A stretch of 64,000 nucleotides of DNA from Bradyrhizobium viridifuturi (GTDB lineage Bacteria > Pseudomonadota > Alphaproteobacteria > Rhizobiales > Xanthobacteraceae): NCBI RefSeq assembly GCF_001238275.1, contig NZ_LGTB01000029.1, positions 57,868-121,867 of the forward strand, in the 5' to 3' direction. A program made the translations under genes and the position numbers. A model generated the notes under the pieces. The model did not search any database. It saw nothing but the letters and a program-made list of their open reading frames with translations, and was not told where the DNA came from. Shown here one piece after another: positions 53,258 to 61,875 of this stretch (position 1 is its first letter; every line of letters begins with the position of its first letter).

Positions 53258-54322
53258 ATGGCTGACGGCGAAATTTTCCTGCGCAACGCGTGGTATGTGG
53301 CGGCGCTGAATCACGAGCTGATCGACGGCAAGAAGCTGGCGCGCACCATCCTGGAGCGGCCGATCGTGATCTATCGCGGCGCCAGCGGAAAAGTCGTCGC
53401 GCTCGACGACCGTTGCTGCCATCGCGCCGCGCCGCTCTCGATGGGGCGGGTCGAGGGCGACGACATCAGGTGCATGTATCACGGCATGAAGTTCGCGGCC
53501 GACGGCAAATGCATCCAGATCCCCGGCCAGGACGCGATCCCAGCCAGGCTCGGCGTGCGCAGCTATCCCGTGGTCGAGCGCTACAACATGATCTTCATCT
53601 GGACCGGCGATCCCGAGAAGGCCGATCCGAAGCTGGTCCTCGACTATCCGCCGCTCGAGGACCCCAAATGGCGCGGCCTGCCGGGCTACATGCACTACAA
53701 GGCCAACTGGCTCCTGATCGTCGACAATCTCAGCGACTTCGCCCATCTCGCCTTCGTGCACACCAACACGCTCGGCGGCTCCGAGGAATATGCCTACAAG
53801 ACCAAGCCGGTCGCGATCGAAAAGCTGGACGACGGCTTCCGCGTCGAGCGCTGGCACATGGGCGCCGATGCGCCGCCCTACCACAAGAAGGTGATCTCCA
53901 ACCGCGACGACATGGTCGATCGCCGCAATGTCGGCCGCATGATCGTGCCGGGGATCTTCACGCTCGACACGATGTTTGCGCCGGCCGGGCAGGGCGCGGA
54001 GAAGGGCGTTCAGGTTCCGGGCACCCGGCAATATCGCAATGCGCAGTTCATGACACCGGAGACGCGCTCGTCCACGCACTTCTTCTGGAACTATCTGCAC
54101 GATTTCGACATCGACAATCCGAACATTTCGCTGTCGCTGCGGCATTCCCTCGAGGAGGCCTTCAACGAGGACAAGGACTTCATCGAGGCGCAGCAGAAGG
54201 TGCTCGACGCCGATCCGGACTATCAGCTGCTCGCGATCGGCGCCGATGCGCCGCTGACCTATTTCCGCTGGCTGTTCGCCCGCAGGCTCGAGGCGGAAAA
54301 GGCAACGGCACGGGCCGCATGA
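53258..54322 (+). CDS. Rieske 2Fe-2S aromatic oxygenase, alpha subunit (VanA-like)
   Basis: 354 residues from ATG 53258 after GGGAGGG. The Rieske centre is Cys53-x-His55 and Cys72-x2-His75 (CCHRAAPLS, CMYHGMKF). The mononuclear iron site is NLSDFAHLAFVH with Asp160, His163 and His168. The size and layout match vanillate O-demethylase-type monooxygenases. A reductase partner is not in this window. Divergent from the LysR gene. Confidence 0.9.
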   Translation: MADGEIFLRNAWYVAALNHELIDGKKLARTILERPIVIYRGASGKVVALDDRCCHRAAPLSMGRVEGDDIRCMYHGMKFAADGKCIQIPGQDAIPARLGVRSYPVVERYNMIFIWTGDPEKADPKLVLDYPPLEDPKWRGLPGYMHYKANWLLIVDNLSDFAHLAFVHTNTLGGSEEYAYKTKPVAIEKLDDGFRVERWHMGADAPPYHKKVISNRDDMVDRRNVGRMIVPGIFTLDTMFAPAGQGAEKGVQVPGTRQYRNAQFMTPETRSSTHFFWNYLHDFDIDNPNISLSLRHSLEEAFNEDKDFIEAQQKVLDADPDYQLLAIGADAPLTYFRWLFARRLEAEKATARAA

Positions 54323-54447
54323 TCGCGGCAACGATGGTCGTCCGCGCCTAGCCACAAGTCGCGCCGGGATCGCGAGATCGTGACCTCCCGGCATGGCTGC
54401 CGTTCCAGCGGGTTGACGTAAGGTGATCGACCTTAATTCGTCGGTTC

Positions 54448-54461
54448 TTGATCGGGGTCAA
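54448..54461 (+). promoter_or_regulatory. FixK/FNR-type box upstream of PHA-synthase-like gene
   Basis: TTGATCGGGGTCAA has the TTGA-N6-TCAA arrangement of FixK2/FNR sites. Its centre is 57 bases before the GTG start. TATCTT at 54486-54491 could be the -10, placing the box near -42, the usual activator distance. This suggests low-oxygen activation. Confidence 0.6.
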
Positions 54462-54511
54462 GGTTTCGACCTGCGCCGGCCTGACTATCTTCGCCGGCGA
54501 TCAATCGGTGA

Positions 54512-55666
54512 GTGAGCTTGCGCGAAAAGGCGAATCCCTCTGAACGGAGTGGCAGCACCAACTGGGTGCAGCACCCTTGGCTATGGCCGTTTGAAGCCAT
54601 GCGATTGGCGCTGGACATCTCCTCACAATGGTACCCGGATCGCCCGGCCGAGCCCATGGATGCGTCGGACGAAGTGGAGCTGCCCTGGACGACGGCTAGT
54701 TCCGTCGCGCTGCAATTACCGACGATGCGCTTGCTCGACTTCTCGACAGCGGTCGAGGGTCGACCGCTGTTAGTTTGCGCGCCCTATGCGCTGCACCGTG
54801 CGAAGATTGCGGATCTTGCACACGGCCACAGCCTGATGGAGGCGTTGCAAGAGGCCGGCATTGCACGTCTCTATCTCACCGATTGGCGCTCGGCGACGCC
54901 GGAGATGCGGTATTTCTCGATCGACACCTTTCTGTCCGATCTCAACGTGGCCATTGACACCATCAGGCCACCCGTCGACCTCGCAGGTCTCTGTCAGGGC
55001 GGCTGGCTGTCGCTGCTCTATGCTGCGCGTTTTCCCGGCAAGGTGCGGCGGCTCGTGCTTGCAGGCAGCCCGGTCGACGTCTCGGAACCGTCATATCTGT
55101 CCAGGATGGTTGCCTCGCTTCCGCAGCAAGGCTTCGAGGCAATGGTGCGTCAGGGACATGGGATCGTCAGTGGCGAGCACATGTTGCAGGTCTGGAGCGC
55201 CCCGTTCAACATGCTCGACGTGGAGGCCGCGCTGCAGCGGCGGCTCGACGGTGAGTCGGAGGATGCGCGGTTCTTGCTCGATCGCTTCACGCGCTGGAAC
55301 GATGAGACGCTTGATCTGCCGGGCACCTTCTACCTCGAGGTGACCGACTGGATCTTTCGCAAGAACCGGATCGCTACCGGTGACTTCGTCGCGCTCGGTT
55401 GCAAGATCGATCTTGCTGCGGTGAAGCTGCCCGTCTACCTGCTCGCCGCGGATAAGGACGTCGTTGTTCCGCCCGATCAGGCATTCGCGACAATGCGGCT
55501 CCTGGGTACGCCGCATGCATGGTTGCAATGCGACACCGAGCCGTGTGGTCACCTCGGCCTGTTCGTCGGCTGCATGGCCCTGACTGGCCCGTGGCGCCGG
55601 ATTGCACGTTGGCTTCAGTCCGATCTTGACGAGGCCGCAAGCGAGCGAGCGCGGATCAGCGCGTGA
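54512..55666 (+). CDS. PHA-synthase-like alpha/beta hydrolase (short form)
   Basis: 384 residues. The nucleophile box is GLCQGGW (Cys161), the cysteine lipase-like box of polyhydroxyalkanoate synthases; the acid is probably in AADKDVVVPP and the histidine in CGHLGLF. It lacks the N-terminal domain of class I PhaC (usually about 570-600 residues), so it is a short PhaC-like protein or a PHA/lipid thioesterase. The start is GTG 54512. A FixK/FNR-like box lies upstream. The 189-base gap also holds AAGGTGATCGACCTT, a short palindrome at about 54420-54434. Confidence 0.78.
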   Translation: MSLREKANPSERSGSTNWVQHPWLWPFEAMRLALDISSQWYPDRPAEPMDASDEVELPWTTASSVALQLPTMRLLDFSTAVEGRPLLVCAPYALHRAKIADLAHGHSLMEALQEAGIARLYLTDWRSATPEMRYFSIDTFLSDLNVAIDTIRPPVDLAGLCQGGWLSLLYAARFPGKVRRLVLAGSPVDVSEPSYLSRMVASLPQQGFEAMVRQGHGIVSGEHMLQVWSAPFNMLDVEAALQRRLDGESEDARFLLDRFTRWNDETLDLPGTFYLEVTDWIFRKNRIATGDFVALGCKIDLAAVKLPVYLLAADKDVVVPPDQAFATMRLLGTPHAWLQCDTEPCGHLGLFVGCMALTGPWRRIARWLQSDLDEAASERARISA

Positions 55667-55676
55667 GGCGCCAAAT

Positions 55677-55714
55677 GAAAATGCCCCGAACTGCAGTTTT
55701 GCAATCCGGGGCAT
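55677..55714 (-). terminator. Rho-independent terminator of the ridA gene
   Basis: On the minus strand ATGCCCCG and CGGGGCAT pair around an 18-base loop and are followed by TTTTC, 25 bases after the RidA stop at 55739. It sits between convergent genes. Confidence 0.75.
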
Positions 55715-55738
55715 CGAACGTCCATCGCGATGTCGCGC

Positions 55739-56089
55739 CTACTTGGCCGCGACGACCATGATCTCGACATTGTACTGCGGCGCCGCGAGCTTGGCCTCGA
55801 CGGTGGCGCGAGCCGGGGTATTGCCCTGGGAAACCCAGCCATCCCACACCGCATTCATTTCCGGGAACGTCTTCATGTCGGTGATGTAGATGGTCGCGCT
55901 GAGCAGCTTCGACTTGTCGGTGCCGGCCTTGGCGAGGTGGCCGTCGATGATCGACAGGATATCCTTGGTCTGGTCGGTGACGCTGCCGCCCGCCGCCTTG
56001 CCGGCGACGACGCCCGCGAGATAGACGGTGTTGCCGTGAACGACGGCCTGGCTCATGCGCGGGCCGGTTTCGAAACGCTGAATGCTCAT
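55739..56089 (-). CDS. RidA-family (YjgF/Rid) enamine/imine deaminase
   Basis: 116 residues from ATG 56089 after GGAGA. The family pattern is present: RMSQAVVHGNTVYLAGVVAG, ILSIIDGHLAKAGTDKSKLLSATIYITDMKTFPEMNAVWDGWV, and NTPARATVEAKLAAP, where the conserved Arg lies in ARATVE. Rid proteins hydrolyse reactive enamines and imines formed by PLP enzymes. The genome copy here is not adjacent to a PLP gene. Confidence 0.92.
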   Translation of the reverse strand: MSIQRFETGPRMSQAVVHGNTVYLAGVVAGKAAGGSVTDQTKDILSIIDGHLAKAGTDKSKLLSATIYITDMKTFPEMNAVWDGWVSQGNTPARATVEAKLAAPQYNVEIMVVAAK

Positions 56090-56121
56090 TTGGGTCTCCA
56101 CTTGAATGGCGGGCATGTCTA

Positions 56122-56175
56122 TAGCGTTTTCAAGCGAAGTGGCTAGCAGTTCGCGTGAAGAAAACGCGTCAAAAC
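56122..56175. repeat. Intergenic repeat (AGCGTTTTC...AACGCGTCAAAA), copy 2
   Basis: TAGCGTTTTCAAGCGAAGTG at the left and TTCGCGTGAAGAAAACGCGT at the right, matching copy 1 at 43857 apart from the centre. Confidence 0.78.
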
Positions 56176-56263
56176 AAGAGATCGAGAGTTTCTGATTTGA
56201 TCAGAAGCAGACCTCTATACTGTCGGGGCGACCGCCGCCACTGCGCATTTTGCAGCGTACCTC

Positions 56264-57186
56264 TCACGGAAATCGCATGAAGAATGCCCAAATCGTGTCG
56301 GCGCCGTCGATGTCGCCATTCTGCGGGCCGAGCAGTGTGGTGGCCAGTTTAGCAAAATGCGCATCCGGGAAGTTGCCGGGCATGCGGTGACCGCCGCCGT
56401 TCACGCGATAGAGCACCACGTCACGTCCCTGCGGACAGTTCGTTTCGATCCGCGTGACGGTCGATTGATCGGACGGATTGCGGTCTGGCAGATCGGTGGT
56501 TGCGGCGTCCCCGGTCGCGCAGCCATTGGTGCGCCGCCAGAATTGCAGGGTCCGTTCGGTCGACCAGAATCCGTCGACCGCGAACCTGCTGGTGCCGCGT
56601 CCACCCTGATCGGGGATCAGCGGATCGGCGGTGCCGTTCATCAGCAGCATCGGCACCGGTCGCTGCGGCCGGCAGGCGCGCGCGGATTCATCGGTCAGGT
56701 TCATGATCACGCTGGCGGCGGCAGCGAACAGATCGGCGCGTTCGCAGACGAGTGTCATCGCCATCGCGCCGCCATTGGAGATGCCGGTGACATAGATGCG
56801 CCTGGGATCGGCGGTGCCGTCGCCCACGAGCTTTGCGATCAACTGCGTGATGAAGGCGACGTCGTCGGTGCCCTCGGGCGGCGGATTGCCGGCGCGTCGT
56901 TGGTGCGGCCGGGAGTCGGCCCAGGCGTGGTTCAATCCATCGGGATAGCCACGGCAAAGCCATCGCGCTTGGCGATCAGCGGCCACGACGTCCGTGTCAT
57001 CATGTCGTCGCTGCTCTGGGTCTTGCCGTGCAGCACGATGACAAGCGGCGCGGGCCTGGTTGCCGGAGCTTGCAGCACGAATGTTCGCGTCGTGCCGTTG
57101 ACGAGGAGCGAATCCGCAGCCGCCGGCGCAACGCCCAGGGCAAGGACGCCGGCCAGAGCCAACATTACGATTGCACGTCGTCGCAT
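56264..57186 (-). pseudogene. Exported PHB-depolymerase/LpqC-type esterase, one frameshift
   Basis: From ATG 57186 the first frame gives a signal peptide (VMLALAGVLALGVAPAAA), then APLVIVLHGKTQSSDDMMTRTSWPLIAKRDGFAVAIP. Near 56941 one base is missing (ATCCCGATGG for an expected ATCCCGGATGG). The other frame continues with DGLNHAWADSRP, the nucleophile box GISNGGAMAM, MNGTADPLIPDQGG with the catalytic Asp, and GGGHRMPG with the catalytic His. Corrected length is about 307 residues. The single deletion suggests a sequence error. Substrates in the family include hydroxyalkanoate oligomers and feruloyl esters. Confidence 0.83.
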
Positions 57187-57266
57187 CGCCGCGGAAACCC
57201 GACCCTGCCGCGACAATTGCAGCACGCCGGCGAGACCGGTTCAACCAGTCTTGCGCGATCGTCGCG

Positions 57267-58736
57267 TCACGATCCGGTCGGCGCTTTCGATGCGTGGGCC
57301 CAGCGAGCGAACAGCGCCACCCGTTCGGCCGGCCAGGCGCCGTCGCACGGCATGGTGCCGGCCTCCAGGCGGGCGAGGATCTGCCGGCTGTGCCGGGCGA
57401 CATCCTCCTCCTTCCAGAGGTCGAAGGCGAACAGCATCGAGCTGCGATCCATCGGCCGGAACAGCGGTCGGATGTGCTGCTCGAACTGCACCGCCTCGCC
57501 GGGGCCGGGCAGCGCGACGCCGGTTTCGTCCGCGGCCTGGGCATCGCCTGCGATCGCGGCCGGCCGCGCGGCCGGCGTTGCGTTGCAGACCCACCACCAG
57601 CGCGGCACCGGCATGTTCGGCGGCGGTGTCGCTCCGGCGCCGGAATTCTCCACCGCGATCCGCGAGCCCCATTCGATATAGGCGACGAAGGCGGCGCGGA
57701 ATTCCGGGTCGGACGGCAGTCCGGCGTCGTCGGCGCTCTGCACCATGTAGGTGGCCCACAGCGCGCGCTGCTCCGGCCTGATCTCCTTGCCGATGTGCTG
57801 CGACACCATCCGCCGATAGCCCCCATAGCGTTCGGTGTAGAAGCGCGGTCCGCCGAACACTTCGCTGAGCCACGCCGCGACCCGCTCGGGATGGTCCGGC
57901 GACATCTCGGCGAACAGCGGGCCAAGCAGCGGATCCTCCGGCACGTAGCGGCTGTAGAAGATGCGCGTCATGTCGAGCAGCACCGGATAGCCGCCGGCCC
58001 ATTCGAACAGCGTCGGCTCGCGCAAGGGATCGGGGACGGGATCGTGAAATGCGACGTTCCAGTGCATGCCGCTGCAGAACGGCTTGTTCAGCGACGCGCC
58101 GCAGCGGCACAGGCTGGCATGTTCCTGCGACGCGCCGGCGTTCCGGGCGATCGGCATCCCGTCCTCATCGACCAGCTCGACATGGCCGGTGACGCGATAG
58201 GGCCCGTCCTTCGAAATTTCGATCTGCGGCGGCCGGTTGATGTCGGACAGGTTGGCGTCGCGCTCCGGACCGATGCCGATCCCGAGCGCGCCCGATGGGC
58301 ATCTGCGCACCGCGTTGATGAGATCATCGAGGCGCGCGCCGCTCGGCGCGATGAACGGCTCCTCGCCGAGATGAAACACCGAGTTGAGCCGGTCGGTGCA
58401 GAAGGCTGAATGCGCGCAGGTGCCGCGATTGTCGAACACATAGGCCTGCTGCCCGGCATAGACCTCGCGCTTGTCGGGCACGCGCCGCGGATCCCTGGCG
58501 TCGGTGAAGCCGCGCGCGACGTGGCTGTCGTCGCAGAACGGTTTGGTCTGCGATTGTCCGCAGCGGCACAGCCGCACCGGCGCCTCGGCTGCAACCGGCA
58601 CGCCGAGATGATCGACGATCGCAATGCCGGGCTCGGGTTCGTAGGGCCCGTTGCGTCTGACGATGATGCGCCTGCGCTTGTGTTGCTCGTCATTTGGGCC
58701 TTGGTTTGCGCCTTGGGCGGAATTGTTGTCTGTCAT
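57267..58736 (-). CDS. CDGSH-ferredoxin-CDGSH-truncated-globin fusion protein
   Basis: 489 residues with at least five parts. A CDGSH iron-sulfur motif (Cys57, Cys59, Cys68, His72; CRCGQSQTKPFCDDSH). A Fer4_19/DUF1271-like ferredoxin segment with Cys107, Cys113 and Cys146 (GTCAHSAFC and CPSGAL). A second CDGSH motif (Cys210, Cys212, Cys221, His225). A group II truncated globin (about 241-365) with FYSRY at B10, likely proximal His314 and Trp327 at G8. Then a linker and a C-terminal DLWKEEDVARHSRQILARLEAGTMPCDG domain. It is divergent from an HxlR regulator. Likely redox or NO/O2 handling (inference). Confidence 0.88.
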   Translation of the reverse strand: MTDNNSAQGANQGPNDEQHKRRRIIVRRNGPYEPEPGIAIVDHLGVPVAAEAPVRLCRCGQSQTKPFCDDSHVARGFTDARDPRRVPDKREVYAGQQAYVFDNRGTCAHSAFCTDRLNSVFHLGEEPFIAPSGARLDDLINAVRRCPSGALGIGIGPERDANLSDINRPPQIEISKDGPYRVTGHVELVDEDGMPIARNAGASQEHASLCRCGASLNKPFCSGMHWNVAFHDPVPDPLREPTLFEWAGGYPVLLDMTRIFYSRYVPEDPLLGPLFAEMSPDHPERVAAWLSEVFGGPRFYTERYGGYRRMVSQHIGKEIRPEQRALWATYMVQSADDAGLPSDPEFRAAFVAYIEWGSRIAVENSGAGATPPPNMPVPRWWWVCNATPAARPAAIAGDAQAADETGVALPGPGEAVQFEQHIRPLFRPMDRSSMLFAFDLWKEEDVARHSRQILARLEAGTMPCDGAWPAERVALFARWAHASKAPTGS

Positions 58737-58841
58737 GCGTTGCAGTGATCCCTAAGCTCGCCCAACCCGTGCGAAGCGTGCTTAGATGGATCGATGGCGG
58801 CTCTCAACGAACCAGATGGAAAGTGCCGCGGGAGAGTTGCG

Positions 58842-59189
58842 ATGATCCGCAAGACCAAGCGCAAATATGGCTGCCCGGTCGAGTTCTCGATCGATCAGCT
58901 CAGCGGCAAATGGAAGACCGTGATCCTCAGCCGCCTCAAGGTCCGGCCGATGCGCTATGGCGAATTGCGTCACGACATCCCGCAGCTCAGCGACAAGGTG
59001 TTGACCGAACGGCTGCGCGATCTCTGCAACTCAGGCTTCGTCAAGCAGGAGCGCGGCGGCGGCTCCTCGCGCTACTGCCTGACCAAGCGCGGCGAGATGC
59101 TGAAGCCGATGCTGCAGGCGCTCTACGATTGGGGCGAGGCCAACGCCGACACGTTCGGCGTGCGCTTCGCGAGCGCGGAGGTGGAGTAG
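58842..59189 (+). CDS. HxlR-family transcriptional regulator
   Basis: 115 residues from ATG 58842, with GGGAG upstream. The pattern CPVEFSIDQLSGKWKTVILSRLKVRPMRYGELRHDIPQLSDKVLTERLRDL is the HxlR winged helix, with Cys11 that in many members senses oxidants or electrophiles. It is divergent from the CDGSH-globin gene and is the prime candidate to control it. The 287 bases downstream to the next gene contain the EcfG promoter and no other gene that I see. Confidence 0.9.
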   Translation: MIRKTKRKYGCPVEFSIDQLSGKWKTVILSRLKVRPMRYGELRHDIPQLSDKVLTERLRDLCNSGFVKQERGGGSSRYCLTKRGEMLKPMLQALYDWGEANADTFGVRFASAEVE

Positions 59190-59409
59190 GGCAAGATGAG
59201 ATTGGGTTGCGGCCGCAGGGCGAGGGACACTTCGCGCAATTTCTGAATATTAGAATTATGCCCCTGAGTTGCCCGACGTGTCAAGGCGGTTGGTCGAGCG
59301 CGGCCGTGGCCGGCTGCTTTGCATGGGGTTGTTTTCGATATTTTGACCGCGCCCCTGCGATGGTTCCCCAACTTTCATAGGAACTAGTTTGGAGAACGGA
59401 TTTTCGGCC

Positions 59410-59435
59410 GGAACCATCCGCGAGGAAAGCTCGTT
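59410..59435 (+). promoter_or_regulatory. EcfG-type stress promoter (GGAAC-N17-CGTT)
   Basis: GGAAC (59410-59414) and CGTT (59432-59435) are 17 bases apart, the -35/-10 pattern of the alphaproteobacterial general stress sigma factor EcfG. Transcription would start near 59442, about 35 bases before the ATG at 59477. Confidence 0.65.
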
Positions 59436-59476
59436 GTCGCGGGATGTGTTGGGGGCAATCAACACAAGGAATGCTC

Positions 59477-59830
59477 ATGCGCATCTCTACGGCATCCGTC
59501 ATCGTTGCGGCGCTCTCGCTTGGAACACCTGCCTGGGCGCAAACGCAGGGAACGCAACCGAACACGCCGCCGCAGGCCCAGTCCGAGCAACCCGCCACGA
59601 TCAAGACCATACAGGTCGTGGACGTCAAGGAATTGAAGCCCGAAGTCCGCTCGAGGGTCGAGGCTGTCATCGCAAAGGCAAGCGAAGAAGACCTGAAGAA
59701 CCTGCGGGGTTCCATCGACGCGTCCACGGAAGCGACATCCGCGCTCAAGGCGAAGGGACTGAGCTCGGCACAGGTTGTTGCGGTCAATCTCAGCAACGGC
59801 ATCCTCACGCTCTTCACCAAGCTGGCGTGA
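59477..59830 (+). CDS. Small exported helical protein, probable stress-regulon member
   Basis: 117 residues from ATG 59477; ATG 59471 is in frame but has AGGA directly against it. The signal peptide (ISTASVIVAALSLGTPAWA) ends at AWA. A Gln/Pro/Thr-rich linker (QTQGTQPNTPPQAQSEQ) follows, then an alpha-helical domain (DVKELKPEVRSRVEAVIAKASEEDLKNLRGSI). No family recognised. An EcfG-type promoter upstream suggests induction in general stress. A strong terminator follows, making it a monocistronic unit. Confidence 0.8.
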   Translation: MRISTASVIVAALSLGTPAWAQTQGTQPNTPPQAQSEQPATIKTIQVVDVKELKPEVRSRVEAVIAKASEEDLKNLRGSIDASTEATSALKAKGLSSAQVVAVNLSNGILTLFTKLA

Positions 59831-59868
59831 GCGCTGGGATAGCTGAGGAAATTCGGACTCAATGATAA

Positions 59869-59901
59869 GGGCCCGCCGGCTCAAACCCGGCGGGCCTTTT
59901 C
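59869..59901 (+). terminator. Rho-independent terminator of the stress-protein gene
   Basis: GGCCCGCCGG and CCGGCGGGCC pair around CTCAAAC and are followed by TTTTC, 39 bases after the stop. Convergent with the flavoprotein gene ending at 59942. Confidence 0.88.
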
Positions 59902-59941
59902 ATTTTCGTTTCGCCGTCTCTTCCGTGGCGAGGGGATTGTC

Positions 59942-61600
59942 TCAGCCCACCGCCTTCGCGGCCGCGCGCCCCGCGTTGCGGCCCGAGAACAGGCAGCCGC
60001 CGAGGAATGTTCCCTCCAGCGAGCGATAGCCGTGTACGCCGCCGCCGCCGAAGCCGGCGGCTTCACCGGCCGCATAGAGCCCGCGGATGATCTGGCGATC
60101 GTTGCCGAACACGCGTGAATCGAGGTCGGTCTCGAAGCCGCCGAGCGTCTTGCGGGTCAGGATGTTGAGCTTCACCGCGATCAGCGGGCCGTGCTCGGGA
60201 TCGAGGATCCGGTGCGGCTTCGCGGTGCGGATCAGCCGGTCGCCGATATAGCGACGCGCATTGTGCAGGTTCATCACCTGCGCATCCTTGACATAGGGAT
60301 TGGTGATCTCGCGGTCGCGCGCCTCGATCTGCGTCCTGATGGCGTCGAGCTGCAACAGGTCGTTGCCGGCAAGCTTGTTCATGGCGCCGACGAGGTCGGC
60401 GAGGTTGTCGCGCACGATGAAGTCGGCGCCGTGCTGCTTGAACGCCTCCACCGGCGCCGGCGCGCCCTTGTTGGTGGCGCGCTTGATCGTCATGCGCCAG
60501 CTCTTTCCGGTGAGGTCAGGGTTCTGCTCCGAGCCCGAGAGCGCGAACTCCTTCTTGATGATGCTCTGGGTCAGGATGAACCAGGAATAATCGTAGCCGG
60601 TGCCCATGATGTAATGCAGTTGCCCGAGCGTGTCGGAGCCCGGGAACAGCGGTACCGGCAGCCGTTTGCCCGATGCGTCGAACCACATCGACGATGGCCC
60701 CGGAAGAATCCGGATGCCGTGACGCGGCCAGATCGGGTTCCAGTTCTGGATGCCCTCAACATAGTGCCACATGCGGTCGCGGTTGATCAGCCGCCCGCCC
60801 GCCTGCTCGGTGATTCCGATCATGCGGCCATCGACATGTTCGGGAACGCCGGAGATCATGAACTTCGGCGGTTCGCCAAGCCGCTTCGGCCAGTTCTGCC
60901 GCACCAGGTCATGATTGCCGCCGATGCCGCCGGAGGCGACGATCACTGCCTGCGCGCGCAGGGAGAAATCGCCGACGACTTCGCGCGAGGAACTCTTGCC
61001 ACGCTCGACCGAGGTCGGTTCCAGGATCACGCCGCTGACGCCGTCGACGGTGCCGTTGCTGACGTTGAGCGCATCGACGCGATGGCGGAACTTGAACACC
61101 AGCCGCCCGCTCTTCGCAGCCTCGCGCGCGCGGCGCTCGAATGGCTCGACGATGCCGGGGCCGGTGCCCCAGGTGACGTGGAAGCGCGGCACCGAATTGC
61201 CGTGGCCCATTGCGTCGTAGCCGCCGCGCTCGGCCCAGCCGACCACCGGGAAGATGCGATGGCCCATCGCGCGCAGCCAGTCGCGCTTCTCGCCCGCCGC
61301 GAACGCGACATAGGCCTCCGCCCATTTGCGCGGCCAGTGATCCTCTTCGCGATCGAAACCCGCGGTGCCCATCCAGTCCTGCAGCGCGAGGTCTGCGGAA
61401 TCCTTGATGCCGAGCCGGCGCTGTTCCGGCGAATCGACCAGAAATAATCCACCGAACGACCAGAACGCCTGGCCGCCGATGCTCTGTTCCCCTTCCTGAT
61501 CGAGCACGATGACGCGCTTGCCGGCGTCGGCGATCTCGGTCGCGGCGACCAGACCGGCAAGTCCGGCGCCGATCACGATCACATCTGCATCGTCAGCCAT
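59942..61600 (-). CDS. FAD-binding dehydrogenase (KstD/fumarate reductase-like)
   Basis: 552 residues. The FAD dinucleotide motif VIGAGLAGLVAATEI covers residues 9-23, followed by GGQAFWSFGGLFLVDSPEQRR and a C-terminal YAAGEAAGFGGGGVHGYRSLEGTFLGGCLFSGRNAGRAAA. The overall layout is that of the FAD-dependent oxidoreductase 2 family with homologues annotated as 3-ketosteroid dehydrogenase. The exact substrate is unclear. No redox partner is adjacent. It is cytosolic, with no Tat signal. The 275 bases upstream (61601-61875) show nothing I can assign. Confidence 0.87.
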   Translation of the reverse strand: MADDADVIVIGAGLAGLVAATEIADAGKRVIVLDQEGEQSIGGQAFWSFGGLFLVDSPEQRRLGIKDSADLALQDWMGTAGFDREEDHWPRKWAEAYVAFAAGEKRDWLRAMGHRIFPVVGWAERGGYDAMGHGNSVPRFHVTWGTGPGIVEPFERRAREAAKSGRLVFKFRHRVDALNVSNGTVDGVSGVILEPTSVERGKSSSREVVGDFSLRAQAVIVASGGIGGNHDLVRQNWPKRLGEPPKFMISGVPEHVDGRMIGITEQAGGRLINRDRMWHYVEGIQNWNPIWPRHGIRILPGPSSMWFDASGKRLPVPLFPGSDTLGQLHYIMGTGYDYSWFILTQSIIKKEFALSGSEQNPDLTGKSWRMTIKRATNKGAPAPVEAFKQHGADFIVRDNLADLVGAMNKLAGNDLLQLDAIRTQIEARDREITNPYVKDAQVMNLHNARRYIGDRLIRTAKPHRILDPEHGPLIAVKLNILTRKTLGGFETDLDSRVFGNDRQIIRGLYAAGEAAGFGGGGVHGYRSLEGTFLGGCLFSGRNAGRAAAKAVG

Positions 61601-61875
61601 TTTTGATTTCCCCCGTCCCGCCGCGATTCAAGACCGTGACGTTGTGCGCGGTCAACGCCAAATGGACCTTGCCTGTGGCGGCGACGCATCAAATGGTTGC
61701 GGCAAGTTGTTCCAGTTTGGGACCTTTCCCACACGCCACTGCAGCGCGCGCGCAACACCCAATTTGATTTTGTTTTGACCGGCTTCGCTCGTCTGGACAA
61801 AAATCCAGTCTCGCAACACGCTCTCGCCGTCTGCATCACAAGACCAACAGATTCGGTTTGGACTGGGGCTGGCCA

